Shown here: piece after piece, positions 15,997 to 24,515 of the stretch | How positions within the stretch are numbered: the stretch's first letter is position 1 | Layout of the letters: each line of letters starts with the position of its first letter | NCBI RefSeq assembly: GCF_002116905.1 | Contig: NZ_CP015118.1 | Location: 2,852,001-2,916,000 of the forward strand | From: Piscinibacter gummiphilus | Lineage (GTDB): Bacteria; Pseudomonadota; Gammaproteobacteria; Burkholderiales; Burkholderiaceae_C | Direction: 5' to 3' | DNA: 64,000 nucleotides | Program-made: the position numbers and the translations under genes | The notes under the pieces: generated by a model | The model's input: the letters and a program-made list of their open reading frames with translations, nothing else | Told to the model about the DNA's origin: nothing | The model's database searches: none

Positions 15997-17991
15997 TCAT
16001 GCCGACGGCGCGGCCGCCGTGGTGACCGTGGGCACCTTCCACCCCGCATCGGCGATGAACCGGCTGGGCGCCCGTGCATGGGCGAGCAGGCTCAGCTGGC
16101 TGCGGGCGCGGGTGATGGCCACGTAGAACAGGTTGCGTTCCTCGTCGTCCGGCGTGTCACGGTCGGGGAAGGTGTCCTGGCGCAGGAAGGGGATCATCAC
16201 CTGCTCGTATTCGAGGCCCTTGGCGGCCTCCACCTGGGCCAGCACGAGGCAGTCGGCGGCGCGGCGTTCGCGCTGCTGCCGCTCGAAGGTGTTCAGGCTC
16301 TGGAAGAACGCGGCCGCGGACGGATGGCCCTCGGCCGAGCGCTGCAGTCCGGCGAGGTTGGCTTCGATGGCTCGCAGCGGTCCCGCACCCACCAGCACGC
16401 GCGACGCGAGTTCGCGCGGCTGCAAGGCCGCGAGCAGCGCGGCCAGCAGGCCGTCGCCCTGGTGGTCGCGGGCCACGGCGACCGCGGCCTCGAGGCGCTG
16501 CCGCACCGCCGGCACCGCGTTGCGGAGCACCTGGTTGTCGAAGAACACCGGCAGGATGGTGGGGTCGTCGGTGACGGCGCGCACGGCATGGGCCAGCAGC
16601 GCGGCGGGTTCGTCGCGGTCGCTTTCGCGCGTGGTGATGGTGATGTCGCCGAAGAACACGAAAGCCTCGACGATGCGCCGGCGGGTGTCGGGGTCGTCGA
16701 TGCTGGAGAAGTCGCGCGTGGCCACGGCCAGCAGGCCGCGCACGAGCAGCACCTCGGGGCGCATGAGGTAGCTGTCGAAGCCCGCGGTGACGTAGGGCAG
16801 GCCGGCGCGCAGCAGTGCATTCTCGATGGCGACGGACTGGTGCGGATGCCGCAGCAGCACCGCGAACTGCGAGAGTCGGTGCGCCTTCCCGCTGCGCCAT
16901 GCCTGGGCGGCCGAGACGACGTGGGCCTCGCATTGGCCGGGGCCGTCGTAGGGCGTGACGGTGACACGCGTGTCGCCGTCGGCATGCGAGGCGTAGGGCT
17001 TGCCCGCCAGGCGCGAAGCGCCTTGGGCGAGGCGCGAGCCGAAGCGGTACGAGGCCGTGAGCGGGCAGCGGCGTACCTTGCGCCGGCCCTGGTCTTCCAG
17101 CGCATCGCCCATGAAGCGCGCGTCGGCGCCGGCCACCTTGTGGATGACCTGGTCGCGGTCGCCCGCGCCGCAGAAGAAGGCCTCGCGGTTGCTGGTGAGG
17201 ATGCGGTCGAGGATGACGAACATGCTCTGGTTCAGGTCGTGCATCTCGTCGAGCACCAGGGTGCGGATGCCCACGGGCCAGCCGGGCGCGCCGCGTTCGA
17301 GGTTGTCGGACCAGATGAGCTGGGCCAGGTCGTACGTGGCGTCGCCGGGGCCGCGGAACAGCGGGTGGTCGACCGAGCCGCGGCGGCGCTGGTTCTCGTA
17401 GACGCGGAAGGCCTTGAGCAGCGCGTAGTTGCGGCCCAGGTCGTCGGCGGTGTCCGGGGTGAGCGGGCGTTCCTCGAGGTCGGTGTCGAGCTGCATCGTG
17501 CCCTTGAGGTGGTGGGCCTCGCGCAGGAATTCCTCGACCAGGGCATCGCCGGCCGCCGGGAACATCAGGCGGTCGGGGTGGCGTTCGTTGGCGTTGTCCT
17601 CCACCAGCTGCAGCGCGGCGAGCACGTGAGGCCGCAGGCCCTGCGGCGTGAGCAGGTGCTCGGGTGTGTCGCCCTCGACACGCCGCAGCACGGCGGAGGC
17701 GAACTGCTCGAAGGTGCCGATGCGGAAGCGCCGGGTGGTGTCGTACGGCACGCCCAGCTTCTTCAGCGCGGCCCGCAAGGCGTCGCACGCGGGTTCGGTG
17801 TAGGTGAGGGCGATGATCTTCTCGGGCGGGACACCCCATGCGGCGGACTCGGCCATGCGCAGCGCGAGCGTGGTGGTCTTGGCGGCGCCGGCGTTGGCCT
17901 CCACCACGATGTACTTGTCGGTGGCGGACTGGATGGCCAGCTGCTCGGGCGTGGGACGCAGGGTGTGGGGGGTGAAGCGGGGGCCGGTCAC
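15997..17991 (-). CDS. UvrD/Rep-like superfamily 1 DNA helicase
   Basis: 664 residues from the GTG at 17991 (a TTG at 18054 would add 21 residues of less convincing sequence). Motif I is EANAGAAKTTT, degenerate relative to the usual GSGKT but still containing the Lys. Also visible: motif Ia LTYTEPACDALR, motif II VLDEMHDLN (DEMH), the DQVIHKVAGA region, motif III-like SYRFG, the QVEAAKGLEYEQVMIP region and motif VI VAITRARSQL. It has no RecB-like nuclease domain. Convergent with mnmH (6 nt between stops) and divergent from the gabD-like gene. Likely a DNA repair or recombination helicase; exact subfamily not identified. Confidence 0.85.
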   Translation of the reverse strand: MTGPRFTPHTLRPTPEQLAIQSATDKYIVVEANAGAAKTTTLALRMAESAAWGVPPEKIIALTYTEPACDALRAALKKLGVPYDTTRRFRIGTFEQFASAVLRRVEGDTPEHLLTPQGLRPHVLAALQLVEDNANERHPDRLMFPAAGDALVEEFLREAHHLKGTMQLDTDLEERPLTPDTADDLGRNYALLKAFRVYENQRRRGSVDHPLFRGPGDATYDLAQLIWSDNLERGAPGWPVGIRTLVLDEMHDLNQSMFVILDRILTSNREAFFCGAGDRDQVIHKVAGADARFMGDALEDQGRRKVRRCPLTASYRFGSRLAQGASRLAGKPYASHADGDTRVTVTPYDGPGQCEAHVVSAAQAWRSGKAHRLSQFAVLLRHPHQSVAIENALLRAGLPYVTAGFDSYLMRPEVLLVRGLLAVATRDFSSIDDPDTRRRIVEAFVFFGDITITTRESDRDEPAALLAHAVRAVTDDPTILPVFFDNQVLRNAVPAVRQRLEAAVAVARDHQGDGLLAALLAALQPRELASRVLVGAGPLRAIEANLAGLQRSAEGHPSAAAFFQSLNTFERQQRERRAADCLVLAQVEAAKGLEYEQVMIPFLRQDTFPDRDTPDDEERNLFYVAITRARSQLSLLAHARAPSRFIADAGWKVPTVTTAAAPSA

Positions 17992-18041
17992 GGGAGGGTC
18001 GTCGAGAAGGGTGAAGCCGGATTGTCGGCTCAGTCCGCGAG

Positions 18042-18063
18042 GGCCCCCAGCCAAATGGGGGCC
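18042..18063. repeat. Short perfect inverted repeat (hairpin)
   Basis: GGCCCCCA and TGGGGGCC, 8-bp arms with a 6-nt spacer, located just upstream of the helicase start in the divergent region. No T-run on either side, so it is not an obvious terminator; it could be an operator or leader structure. Confidence 0.4.
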
Positions 18064-18106
18064 GAAACCCCGCCTTTTCGGAGATTCGGGGCGGCCGGTT
18101 CGTCCC

Positions 18107-18250
18107 TACACTGGGAACCTTCAAGGCGACAAACCGGCTGCAACACTGGGCAGATCCTCGGAACCCGTCACCGACGCCGACAACCGTTTCCGCACCGAAG
18201 GGCGCGGTTCCCGGACCAGCAAGGGCCACCTCGGTGGCCCTTTGCTATTC
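18107..18250 (+). ncRNA. Candidate terminated leader or small RNA upstream of the dehydrogenase
   Basis: A TACACT box (18107-18112) could be a -10 element. About 110 nt downstream stands a strong rho-independent terminator: AAGGGCCACC-TC-GGTGGCCCTT (18221-18242) followed by TTGCTATT. The terminator lies inside the 354-bp gap before the gabD-like start at 18346, so the transcript is either a roughly 130-nt sRNA or an attenuated leader. It matches no riboswitch family I recognise. The remaining gap to 18345 shows only a weak ribosome site. Confidence 0.4.
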
Positions 18251-18345
18251 CCGGAGCGCAAAGGGTTGCAGCACGGGCGACAGCACGGCCCGGCGATCTG
18301 GGCCAGAATCGACCGGTTCTCCTCCCCGTTCTCCCCGGAGTCGCC

Positions 18346-19779
18346 ATGTCCGCATACCCCTCGCTCTCCCTCTACATCAACGGCCAATTCCTCTCGGGTG
18401 AAGGCCGCAAGACCCAGGACGTCTTCAACCCCGCCAACCAGCAGGTGATCGGCCAGCTGCCGCACGCCTCCAAGGCCGACCTGGACCTGGCCCTGCAGTC
18501 CGCCCAGAAGGCGTTCGAGACCTGGCGCAAGAGCTCGCCGCTCGATCGCTCGAACATCCTGCGCAAGGTGGCCGCGCTCACGCGCGAGCGCGCGGAAGAC
18601 ATCGCCCGCAACATCACGCTCGACCAGGGCAAGCCGCTCGGCGAAGCGCTGGCCGAGGTGCGCAGCTGCGCCGAACACGCCGAATGGCACGCCGAGGAAG
18701 CCCGCCGCATCTATGGCCGCGTGATCCCGGCCCGCCAGCCGAACGTGCGCCAGCTCGTCATCAAGGAACCGGTGGGGGTGTGCGCCGCGTTCACGCCGTG
18801 GAACTTCCCGTTCAACCAGGCCATCCGCAAGATGGTGGCCGCCATCGGCGCGGGTTGCACGCTGATCCTCAAGGGCCCGGAAGACTCGCCGAGCGCCGTG
18901 GTGGCGTTGGCCCAGCTGTTCCAGGACGCCGGCCTGCCGCCGGGCGTGCTCAACATCGTGTGGGGCGTGCCGTCGGAAGTCTCCACGTACCTGATCGAGT
19001 CGCCCATCGTGCGCAAGATCTCGTTCACGGGCTCGGTGGCCGTGGGCAAGCACCTGTCGTCGCTGGCCGGTCTGCACATGAAGCGGGTCACGATGGAGCT
19101 GGGCGGCCACTCGCCGGTGCTGGTGTTCGACGACGCCGACATCGAGCCGGCCGCCGAGATGCTCGCCCGCACCAAGCTGCGCAACGCGGGCCAGGTGTGC
19201 GTGTCGCCCACGCGCTTCTATGTGCAGGAGAAGGCGTACGACAAGTTCCTCGCCAAGTTCCTCGACGTGATCAAGAGCGTGAAGGTGGGTGACGGCCTCG
19301 AGAAGGGCACGCAGATGGGGCCGCTCGCGTTCGACCGCCGCGTCACCGCGATGCAGTCGTTCGTGGACGACGCCAACCGCCGCGGGGCGAAGGTGCTGAC
19401 GGGCGGCGAGCGCATCGGCAGCGTGGGCAGCTTCTTCGCGCCCACCGTGGTGACCGAGATCGGCGACGACTCGATGCTGATGACCGAGGAGCCCTTCGGC
19501 CCCATCGCCCCGGTGGTGCGCTTCAAGGACACCGACGAAGGCATCCGCCGCGCCAACAGCCTGCCGTTCGGCCTGGCCTCGTTCGCGTTCACGGGCTCGC
19601 TGAAGACCGCCAACCGCGTGGCCAACGAACTGGAGGCCGGCATGGTGAACATCAACCACTTCGGCATCGCGCTGTCCGAGACGCCGTTCGGCGGCATCAA
19701 GGACAGCGGCATCGGCAGCGAAGGCGGGATGGAGACCTTCGACGGCTACCTGACCACCAAGTTCGTCACCGAGGTGTGA
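18346..19779 (+). CDS. gabD: NAD(P)-dependent succinate-semialdehyde dehydrogenase-type aldehyde dehydrogenase
   Basis: 477 residues, the usual length for the GabD/SSADH group. It oxidises succinate semialdehyde (or a related omega-acid aldehyde) to the acid. Visible motifs are the oxyanion/cofactor segment FTPWNFPFNQAIRKM, KISFTGSVAVGK for the nucleotide, catalytic E251 in MELGGHSPV and catalytic C285 in NAGQVCVSPTR. The C-terminal INHFGIALSETPFGGIKDSG is typical of SSADH-like proteins. ATG at 18346 with CCGGAG upstream. A terminator-bearing leader precedes it. It converges on, and overlaps by 14 nt, the hydrolase-like gene. No GABA transaminase lies nearby, so the physiological aldehyde is not certain. 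Confidence 0.85.
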   Translation: MSAYPSLSLYINGQFLSGEGRKTQDVFNPANQQVIGQLPHASKADLDLALQSAQKAFETWRKSSPLDRSNILRKVAALTRERAEDIARNITLDQGKPLGEALAEVRSCAEHAEWHAEEARRIYGRVIPARQPNVRQLVIKEPVGVCAAFTPWNFPFNQAIRKMVAAIGAGCTLILKGPEDSPSAVVALAQLFQDAGLPPGVLNIVWGVPSEVSTYLIESPIVRKISFTGSVAVGKHLSSLAGLHMKRVTMELGGHSPVLVFDDADIEPAAEMLARTKLRNAGQVCVSPTRFYVQEKAYDKFLAKFLDVIKSVKVGDGLEKGTQMGPLAFDRRVTAMQSFVDDANRRGAKVLTGGERIGSVGSFFAPTVVTEIGDDSMLMTEEPFGPIAPVVRFKDTDEGIRRANSLPFGLASFAFTGSLKTANRVANELEAGMVNINHFGIALSETPFGGIKDSGIGSEGGMETFDGYLTTKFVTEV

Positions 19780-20596
19780 CGGCCGCGGACGCGTGTTCCG
19801 CCAGGAACTGGCGGACACGCGTCTGCACGTCTTCCGGCCAGGCCGCGCCCGACTTGCGCGGGTCGGCCGCCACGTCGAGTTCGTCGGCCTCCACGCCCGC
19901 GCCCGTGAGGCGCGCGGCATAGCGCCGCGCGTCGTCGTGCAGCGGGTGGCCGGTGAACGAGACCAGCAGGGCCGGCGCCATGCCGGCCAGTCGCACGGCC
20001 GCGGCCGGGGCCGCGTACGGGTGGCTGATGTCGCCGGGCTGGGCGAGGTATTCCTTCCAGCCGCAGGCGATGCTGCAGCCGCCCACGCCGATGGAAGCCT
20101 GGCGCACCGAGGCCGAGGCCATGCAGGGGTCCAGCAGCGGCGAGAACAGCACCTGGCCGGCGGCCAGGTCGGGGTCGCGGTCGCGCGCCATCATGGCCAC
20201 GGCCGCTGCCAGGTTGCCGCCGGCTTCCTCGCCCGCCAGCACCACGGGGGTGGGGTGGGCACGTTTGCCGCGCAGCGTGGCCAGCCATTCGAGTGCGGCG
20301 TAACCCGTGTCGATGGCGACGGGGAAGGGGTGTTCGGGCGCGAGCGGGTAGTCGACCGAGGCGACCAGCGCGCCGGCGTCGGCGAAGAGCCGCGCCACCG
20401 AGTTGCCGTCGTCCAGCGTGCCGCACGAGAACCAGCCGCCGTGGAAATGCAGCACCAGCGGCCGAGGGCCCTTGGCCTCCAGGTCGCCGTGCACGCGGAC
20501 GTTGACCATGCGCCCGGCGATCGTCAGCGCCCTGTCCGAAATGGGGGGGCTGGAGGTGGTCCGTTCGATCGTGCGCGAGGTGGCGGTGTCTGTCAT
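19766..20596 (-). CDS. Alpha/beta-hydrolase (HSL family) fold protein lacking the catalytic triad
   Basis: 276 residues from the ATG at 20596. The fold is that of hormone-sensitive-lipase-type esterases: the oxyanion motif LHFHGGW (HGG at 52-54), SVDYPLAPEHPFPVAIDTGY, and LAAAVAMMARDRDPDL are well preserved. The nucleophile elbow, normally GDSAGG, reads GEEAGG (Glu at 124 instead of Ser). The position of the acid in the usual DPLRD motif reads HPLHD (His217). No HGF-type catalytic His follows. I checked the codons (GGC GAG GAA GCC GGC GGC). It is therefore probably not an esterase; it could be a ligand-binding or regulatory pseudoenzyme. Divergent from a LysR regulator (124 bp gap). Convergent overlap with the dehydrogenase gene. 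Confidence 0.85.
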   Translation of the reverse strand: MTDTATSRTIERTTSSPPISDRALTIAGRMVNVRVHGDLEAKGPRPLVLHFHGGWFSCGTLDDGNSVARLFADAGALVASVDYPLAPEHPFPVAIDTGYAALEWLATLRGKRAHPTPVVLAGEEAGGNLAAAVAMMARDRDPDLAAGQVLFSPLLDPCMASASVRQASIGVGGCSIACGWKEYLAQPGDISHPYAAPAAAVRLAGMAPALLVSFTGHPLHDDARRYAARLTGAGVEADELDVAADPRKSGAAWPEDVQTRVRQFLAEHASAAVTPR

Positions 20597-20720
20597 CCTG
20601 TGTCCTGCAGATGATGCGATGTCTGGGCGGAACGATACCCCGCCCGGTGGAGGCCGAAAAGGGCCCTGGGGCTCATGCTGTATTCCGTCACCGCAATAAT
20701 CCGCGGATAGGAGAGGGTGA

Positions 20721-21707
20721 ATGGACAAGTTTCAGGCGATGCAGGCGTTCCTGCGGGTGGTGGAGTCGGGCACCTTCGTGAAGGCGGCGGAGTCCATGCA
20801 GCTGCCCAAGCCCACGGTTACCCGGCTGATCCAGTCCCTGGAGGACCACCTGTCGGTGAAACTGCTGAACCGCACGACGCGGCGGGTGAGTGTCACGTCC
20901 GAGGGCGCGGCCTACTACGACCGGGCCAGCCGCCTGCTGGGCGAGCTGGACGAGCTGGAGGCGAGCGTGGTCGCGTCGCGCAGCGCGCCCAAGGGGCGGC
21001 TGAAGATCGACCTGCCGGGGTCGCTCGGCATCGGCGTGATCGTGCCGGCGCTCGCGTCGTTCCGCTCGAAATACCCGGACATCGACCTCGAGATCGGCGT
21101 CGGCGACCGGTCCGTGGACCTGATCGGCGACAACGTCGACTGCGTGGTGCGTGGGGGCGAGCTGCGCGACCAGTCCCTGATCGCGCGCCGCGTGGGCGAT
21201 GTGCACATGGTGACTTGCGCGAGCCCGTTGTACCTGAAGGCGAACGGCCTGCCGCTCCACCCGAACGACCTCGATGCGAGCCACACGCTGATCCGTGCGT
21301 CGATCCAGCCGTCCGGCCGCCTGCTGCCCTTCGTGCTGGCCAAGGACCACGAGACCGTGGAGTCGAATGGCCGGCGCATCATCACGCTCAACGACACCAA
21401 CGCGAGCGTGGCTGCGGCCACGGCGGGCCTGGGCATCGTGTGCGTGCCGTCGTTCCTCGTGCAGGAGCGCATCGGCGACGGCTCGCTCGAACTCGTGCTG
21501 CCCGAGTGGGATGCGCCGTCGATCCCGATCCACGTCGTCTACCCGCCGAATCGCCACCTGAGCGCGAAGGTGCGGGTGTTCGTCGACTGGATCGTGGAGC
21601 TGTTCGCCGCGCACGACCTGCTGCAGCGCAAGAGCACGCTGCCCGACCGTCCTGCGGCCCGCGCTCAGGGGGCCACCGAGGCGCCTGTGGCCGAAGCGGT
21701 CGGCTGA
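20721..21707 (+). CDS. LysR-family transcriptional regulator
   Basis: 328 residues. N-terminal winged HTH: MQAFLRVVESGTFVKAAESM and KPTVTRLIQSLEDHLSVKLLNRTTRRV. The substrate-binding domain of the CrgA/DhcR-type subgroup runs from about 90 to 295 (GRLKIDLPGSLGIGVIVPAL; ASVAAATAGLGIVCVPSFLV). A roughly 25-residue Ala/Pro-rich tail is extra. ATG at 20721, preceded by GGAGAGGGTGA. It is divergent from the triad-less hydrolase gene, the classic arrangement for a LysR regulator and its target, so it probably controls that gene. Effector unknown. Confidence 0.93.
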   Translation: MDKFQAMQAFLRVVESGTFVKAAESMQLPKPTVTRLIQSLEDHLSVKLLNRTTRRVSVTSEGAAYYDRASRLLGELDELEASVVASRSAPKGRLKIDLPGSLGIGVIVPALASFRSKYPDIDLEIGVGDRSVDLIGDNVDCVVRGGELRDQSLIARRVGDVHMVTCASPLYLKANGLPLHPNDLDASHTLIRASIQPSGRLLPFVLAKDHETVESNGRRIITLNDTNASVAAATAGLGIVCVPSFLVQERIGDGSLELVLPEWDAPSIPIHVVYPPNRHLSAKVRVFVDWIVELFAAHDLLQRKSTLPDRPAARAQGATEAPVAEAVG

Positions 21708-21725
21708 ACGCTGGTTGTTGCCTTT

Positions 21726-21746
21726 GGCGGAACAACGTGTTCCGCC
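21726..21746. repeat. Perfect inverted repeat after lysR gene
   Basis: GGCGGAAC-AACGT-GTTCCGCC, 8-bp arms, 18 bp after the LysR stop. No T-run follows. It may be a stabilising 3' hairpin or an operator for the small gene at 21792; a TACAGT box (21778-21783) lies between them. Confidence 0.4.
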
Positions 21747-21791
21747 GGAACGGATTTATCCGGACGACCCTCGTCCGTACAGTTCGTTTCC

Positions 21792-21965
21792 ATGAACACG
21801 ACCTTCGAAATCGGCATGACCCTCGCGATGCTGGCGCTGTGGGCGCTGGCCATCGTGGCCACCTCGGAATCCCGCACGCCGCCGCCGATGCGGCCCCTGG
21901 TGCAGCAGGTGGCGGTGGCCACGCCCGCGACGCCGGCTTCCGCGCCGCTGGTGGCCACGCGCTGA
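21792..21965 (+). CDS. 57-residue single-pass membrane peptide
   Basis: ORF MNTTFEIGMTLAMLALWALA... with one hydrophobic helix (about 7-24) and a Pro/Ala/Val-rich C-terminal tail (VAVATPATPASAPLVATR). Strong high-GC codon bias supports coding, but no clear Shine-Dalgarno is present. It follows the LysR gene by 84 nt and is followed by the bidirectional terminator at 22029. No family recognised; could be spurious. Confidence 0.4.
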   Translation: MNTTFEIGMTLAMLALWALAIVATSESRTPPPMRPLVQQVAVATPATPASAPLVATR

Positions 21966-22028
21966 ACCGGATCCCCGGCCTCGCCGCCTGGCGGTGAGGG
22001 CCCTTCCGGATCTGGAGGCACAAAGCGA

Positions 22029-22058
22029 AAGGGGTCCCGTCTTGCGACGGGACCCCTT
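22029..22058. terminator. Bidirectional rho-independent terminator (tRNA-Asn side)
   Basis: 13-bp stem AAGGGGTCCCGTC / GACGGGACCCCTT with a TTGC loop. On the minus strand it follows tRNA-Asn and runs into TTTCGCTTTG; on the plus strand it is followed by GCTGTTTT. It serves both convergent units. Confidence 0.8.
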
Positions 22059-22065
22059 GCTGTTT

Positions 22066-22141
22066 TGGCTCCTCAACCTGGGCTCGAACCAGGGACCTAC
22101 GGATTAACAGTCCGGCGCTCTACCGACTGAGCTATTGAGGA
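22066..22141 (-). tRNA. tRNA-Asn (GUU)
   Basis: Minus strand 5'-TCCTCAATAGCTCAGTCGG... with acceptor stem TCCTCAA/TTGAGGA, D-arm AGCTCAGTCGGTAGAGC, anticodon loop CTGTTAA (anticodon GTT), T-loop GGTTCGAGCC and encoded CCA (22068-22066). 76 nt with CCA. Complete cloverleaf. Confidence 0.97.
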
Positions 22142-22192
22142 ATTGAGCCTCGCAGTTTAGCCTGCTTTTGGTCTGCGTGGCAAGCTATTTCT

Positions 22193-24331
22193 TCAAAGTT
22201 CTGCGAGGACCGTGAGACGAACCGTGCGGGCCTCCATCGGGAACAGGTACACGTGCCCGTATTGCGAGGGCGATTCCTTCCACGCGCGCTTGTCGAACGC
22301 GTTGAAGAGGCCCAGCGTCCACGTGAGCGACGTGCCGTCCAGCTTGTGGGTGAAGCGGGCCGCGAGGTCGGTGCGGGTCCACGACGGCAGTTCGATCGAG
22401 CCGTCGTCCAGCACGTTGCGGCGACCTTCGTAGGTGACGTTGGCCTGCAGGTCGAGGCCGGACACGTACGGCACGCGGTAGCGGGCCTGGGCCTTCAGGG
22501 TCTGCTCGGGGACGTTGACCGGGGTGCGGCCGTTCAGCGTGGGGTCGGACGAGCCTTCGCGGCGCGCCTTGAGCCACATCGCCCCGGCCCGCAACTGCCA
22601 GGGGCCCAGCGTGTGGGTGACGTTGCCGTCGATGCCGCGGTGGTGGGCCGAGCCGTCGAGGTAGTAGTCGGCGCCGGTGTCGGTGACCGTGGGGCGGTCG
22701 ATGTCGAACCAGGCGATGCCCCAGTCGGTGTTCCCGGCGCTCCCCTTCGTGCCCACCTCCCACTGCCGGCTCTTCGCCTGCAGCACCTGGCCGGCGTTCG
22801 TGTAGCCCGCGGCACCCGCGGCGCCGGGCACCACGTACGACTCGGCGCCTTCGCCCCAGCTGGCGTACACGTGCTGGCGGGGCGTCCATTCGTACGAGGC
22901 GGCGAGCCACGGCGTGGTCACGGTGTCGCCGTAGCCGGTGGCGTTGTTGCCTTCGGAGTCGACGGTGTCGCGGTGCAGGCGGGTCGTGCGCACGCCCAGC
23001 CACGTGCTGAAGCCGTGGCCCCAGTCGATCGCGTCGGTGGCGAAGAACTCGAGGTTGCGTTCCTTGCTGTTGGTGCCTGGTTCGGCCCGTGTCGGGTCTT
23101 CGGGGGTGACCTTCGTGCCGTCGATGTTGCCCACGCCGACGTAGTTGTTCGCGCCGGTCTGGACCCCGACGCTGCGCCGGTTGTATTGCACGCCGCCATG
23201 CAGCTGGTGCGAGATGCCGCCGGTGTCGACGCGGCCCTTCACCGCGGTCTGCGCGACCTGCACGCGGCGGCGCTCGCCCTCGCTGCGGAAGTCATAGACG
23301 TCGTAGTCGCCGTTCGGGCCGTAGCGGTCGCAGTAGCCGGTGGGCGTGCCGCATTCGAAGCCGAACGGGTACGCGAGGCGGTCGTCCGTCTTCAGGCTCT
23401 GCGCGCCGACGACACTCACCCAGTGCCAGCCGCCGCCGAATCCCTGGTCGAAGCGCACGGTGCCGGTCAGGCCGTCGAACACGTTCGGCTGGCTCCACGG
23501 CTGGTTGTTGAGGTTGTCGGGCTGGCGGACGGTGGGGATGCTGTCGCCGGTCAGGCTGTGGCCCGGCAGGCTCTTGCCCACCTGGTGCGACCACTCGATC
23601 TCCGCTTCGAGCAGCGAGTCCGGCGCGATGCGCCAGTCGCCCGCGAACGCGGCGACGGTGCGCTCGGCATGGTCGTAGTGGTCGATCTCGGGCTTGCTGT
23701 TCTCGTAGGCCACGTTGACCCGGTAGCCGAACACGCCGTCGTTGCCGGCGCGGCCCCCCAGGTCGATGCCGCCGCCGAGCGTGCCGCGGTCACCCACCGT
23801 CACCGCGGCGTTGCGCAGCGTCGTGTCGGTGGGGCGCTTGACGACGTAGTTGACGAGGCCGCCCGGCGAACTGGTGCCGGCCTGGATGCCGCTCGTGCCC
23901 TTCAGGATCTCGATGCGTTCCTTGTTCGCGAGCGGGATCACGGTCTCGGCCGTGATGGGCAGGCCTTCACGGCGGTAGTTGTAGCGCTGGTCGAGCACGT
24001 AGCCGCGCAGCGCGACGAAGTCCCAGTAGCCGGGCGAGTTGTAGGCGTCGGTGGCGGCGGCCTCGTACGACAGGATGTCGGCGAGGCGGCGTGCCTGCGA
24101 CTCCTCGAGCTGGTCGCGCGTGACGACCGTGGCCTGCATCGGAACCGACACCAGCGGCACGTCGCCGAACCCGGTGAGGGCGCTGGGGGGCACGGGCGCC
24201 TGGGACTTGACGACCAGTGGCGCGAGGGCCGGCGCATCGGTCTGCGCGTGAGCCGCCGCGGCGGTGGCGAGGCAGGCGAGGGCGACCGCACGGCGCGGCG
24301 TGCGGAGGGAGGAATGGAGCGGATGGGCCAT
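22193..24331 (-). CDS. TonB-dependent outer-membrane receptor under TPP riboswitch control
   Basis: 712 residues. Signal peptide (AVALACLATAAAAHAQ) is followed by a plug domain (about 40-165: VTRDQLEESQARRLADILSYE, YLDQ-like RGYVLDQRYNYRREGLP, ERIEILKGTSGIQAGTSSPGGLVNYVVKRP). The 22-strand barrel ends at VRLTVLAEL. By sequence it belongs to the siderophore-receptor-like (TIGR01783-type) group. However, its leader is a thiamine pyrophosphate riboswitch, so its cargo is more likely thiamine or a precursor than iron. This is inference from regulation. Starts at ATG 24331, 70 nt after the aptamer. tRNA-Asn lies downstream. Confidence 0.92.
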   Translation of the reverse strand: MAHPLHSSLRTPRRAVALACLATAAAAHAQTDAPALAPLVVKSQAPVPPSALTGFGDVPLVSVPMQATVVTRDQLEESQARRLADILSYEAAATDAYNSPGYWDFVALRGYVLDQRYNYRREGLPITAETVIPLANKERIEILKGTSGIQAGTSSPGGLVNYVVKRPTDTTLRNAAVTVGDRGTLGGGIDLGGRAGNDGVFGYRVNVAYENSKPEIDHYDHAERTVAAFAGDWRIAPDSLLEAEIEWSHQVGKSLPGHSLTGDSIPTVRQPDNLNNQPWSQPNVFDGLTGTVRFDQGFGGGWHWVSVVGAQSLKTDDRLAYPFGFECGTPTGYCDRYGPNGDYDVYDFRSEGERRRVQVAQTAVKGRVDTGGISHQLHGGVQYNRRSVGVQTGANNYVGVGNIDGTKVTPEDPTRAEPGTNSKERNLEFFATDAIDWGHGFSTWLGVRTTRLHRDTVDSEGNNATGYGDTVTTPWLAASYEWTPRQHVYASWGEGAESYVVPGAAGAAGYTNAGQVLQAKSRQWEVGTKGSAGNTDWGIAWFDIDRPTVTDTGADYYLDGSAHHRGIDGNVTHTLGPWQLRAGAMWLKARREGSSDPTLNGRTPVNVPEQTLKAQARYRVPYVSGLDLQANVTYEGRRNVLDDGSIELPSWTRTDLAARFTHKLDGTSLTWTLGLFNAFDKRAWKESPSQYGHVYLFPMEARTVRLTVLAEL

Positions 24332-24400
24332 CGTGACGATCGTGCGATGGCAGGGGCGCGGCGTGAGGGGGGTGGAACGGCGGAGAGGCCCCTCGGCAGA

Positions 24401-24486
24401 CGCTTCCCTGCGCGAGGATTACCTCAATCAGGTTCAAAGGGACTCTCTCAGTCGAGCGCGATGGACCGCGTTCAACACCCCCAGCG
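24401..24486 (-). promoter_or_regulatory. TPP (THI element) riboswitch
   Basis: On the minus strand, P1 arms CGCT (24486-24483) and AGCG (24404-24401) close a domain containing GGGGGTG, the invariant CTGAGAGAGTCC, ACCTGAT, the P5 hairpin GAGG-TAAT-CCTC and CGCAGGGAAGCG. These are the conserved nucleotides of the thiamine pyrophosphate aptamer in the right order. The P3 arm is TTGAACGCG...CGCGCTCGA. A GAGGGGCCTCTCC hairpin follows downstream and may be part of the expression platform. It precedes the TonB receptor. Confidence 0.95.
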
Positions 24487-24515
24487 AAGGCCGCGCGTGA
24501 ACGCGGCACGCGCGG

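Noticed and set aside
18119..18250. Possible 6S RNA
   Set aside because: Too short, ends do not pair with each other as in 6S, and zapA or its usual neighbours are absent.
16078..18345. Plus-strand extension of the gabD-like frame by about 750 codons
   Set aside because: The upstream part is antisense to the helicase; the family start is the ATG at 18346.
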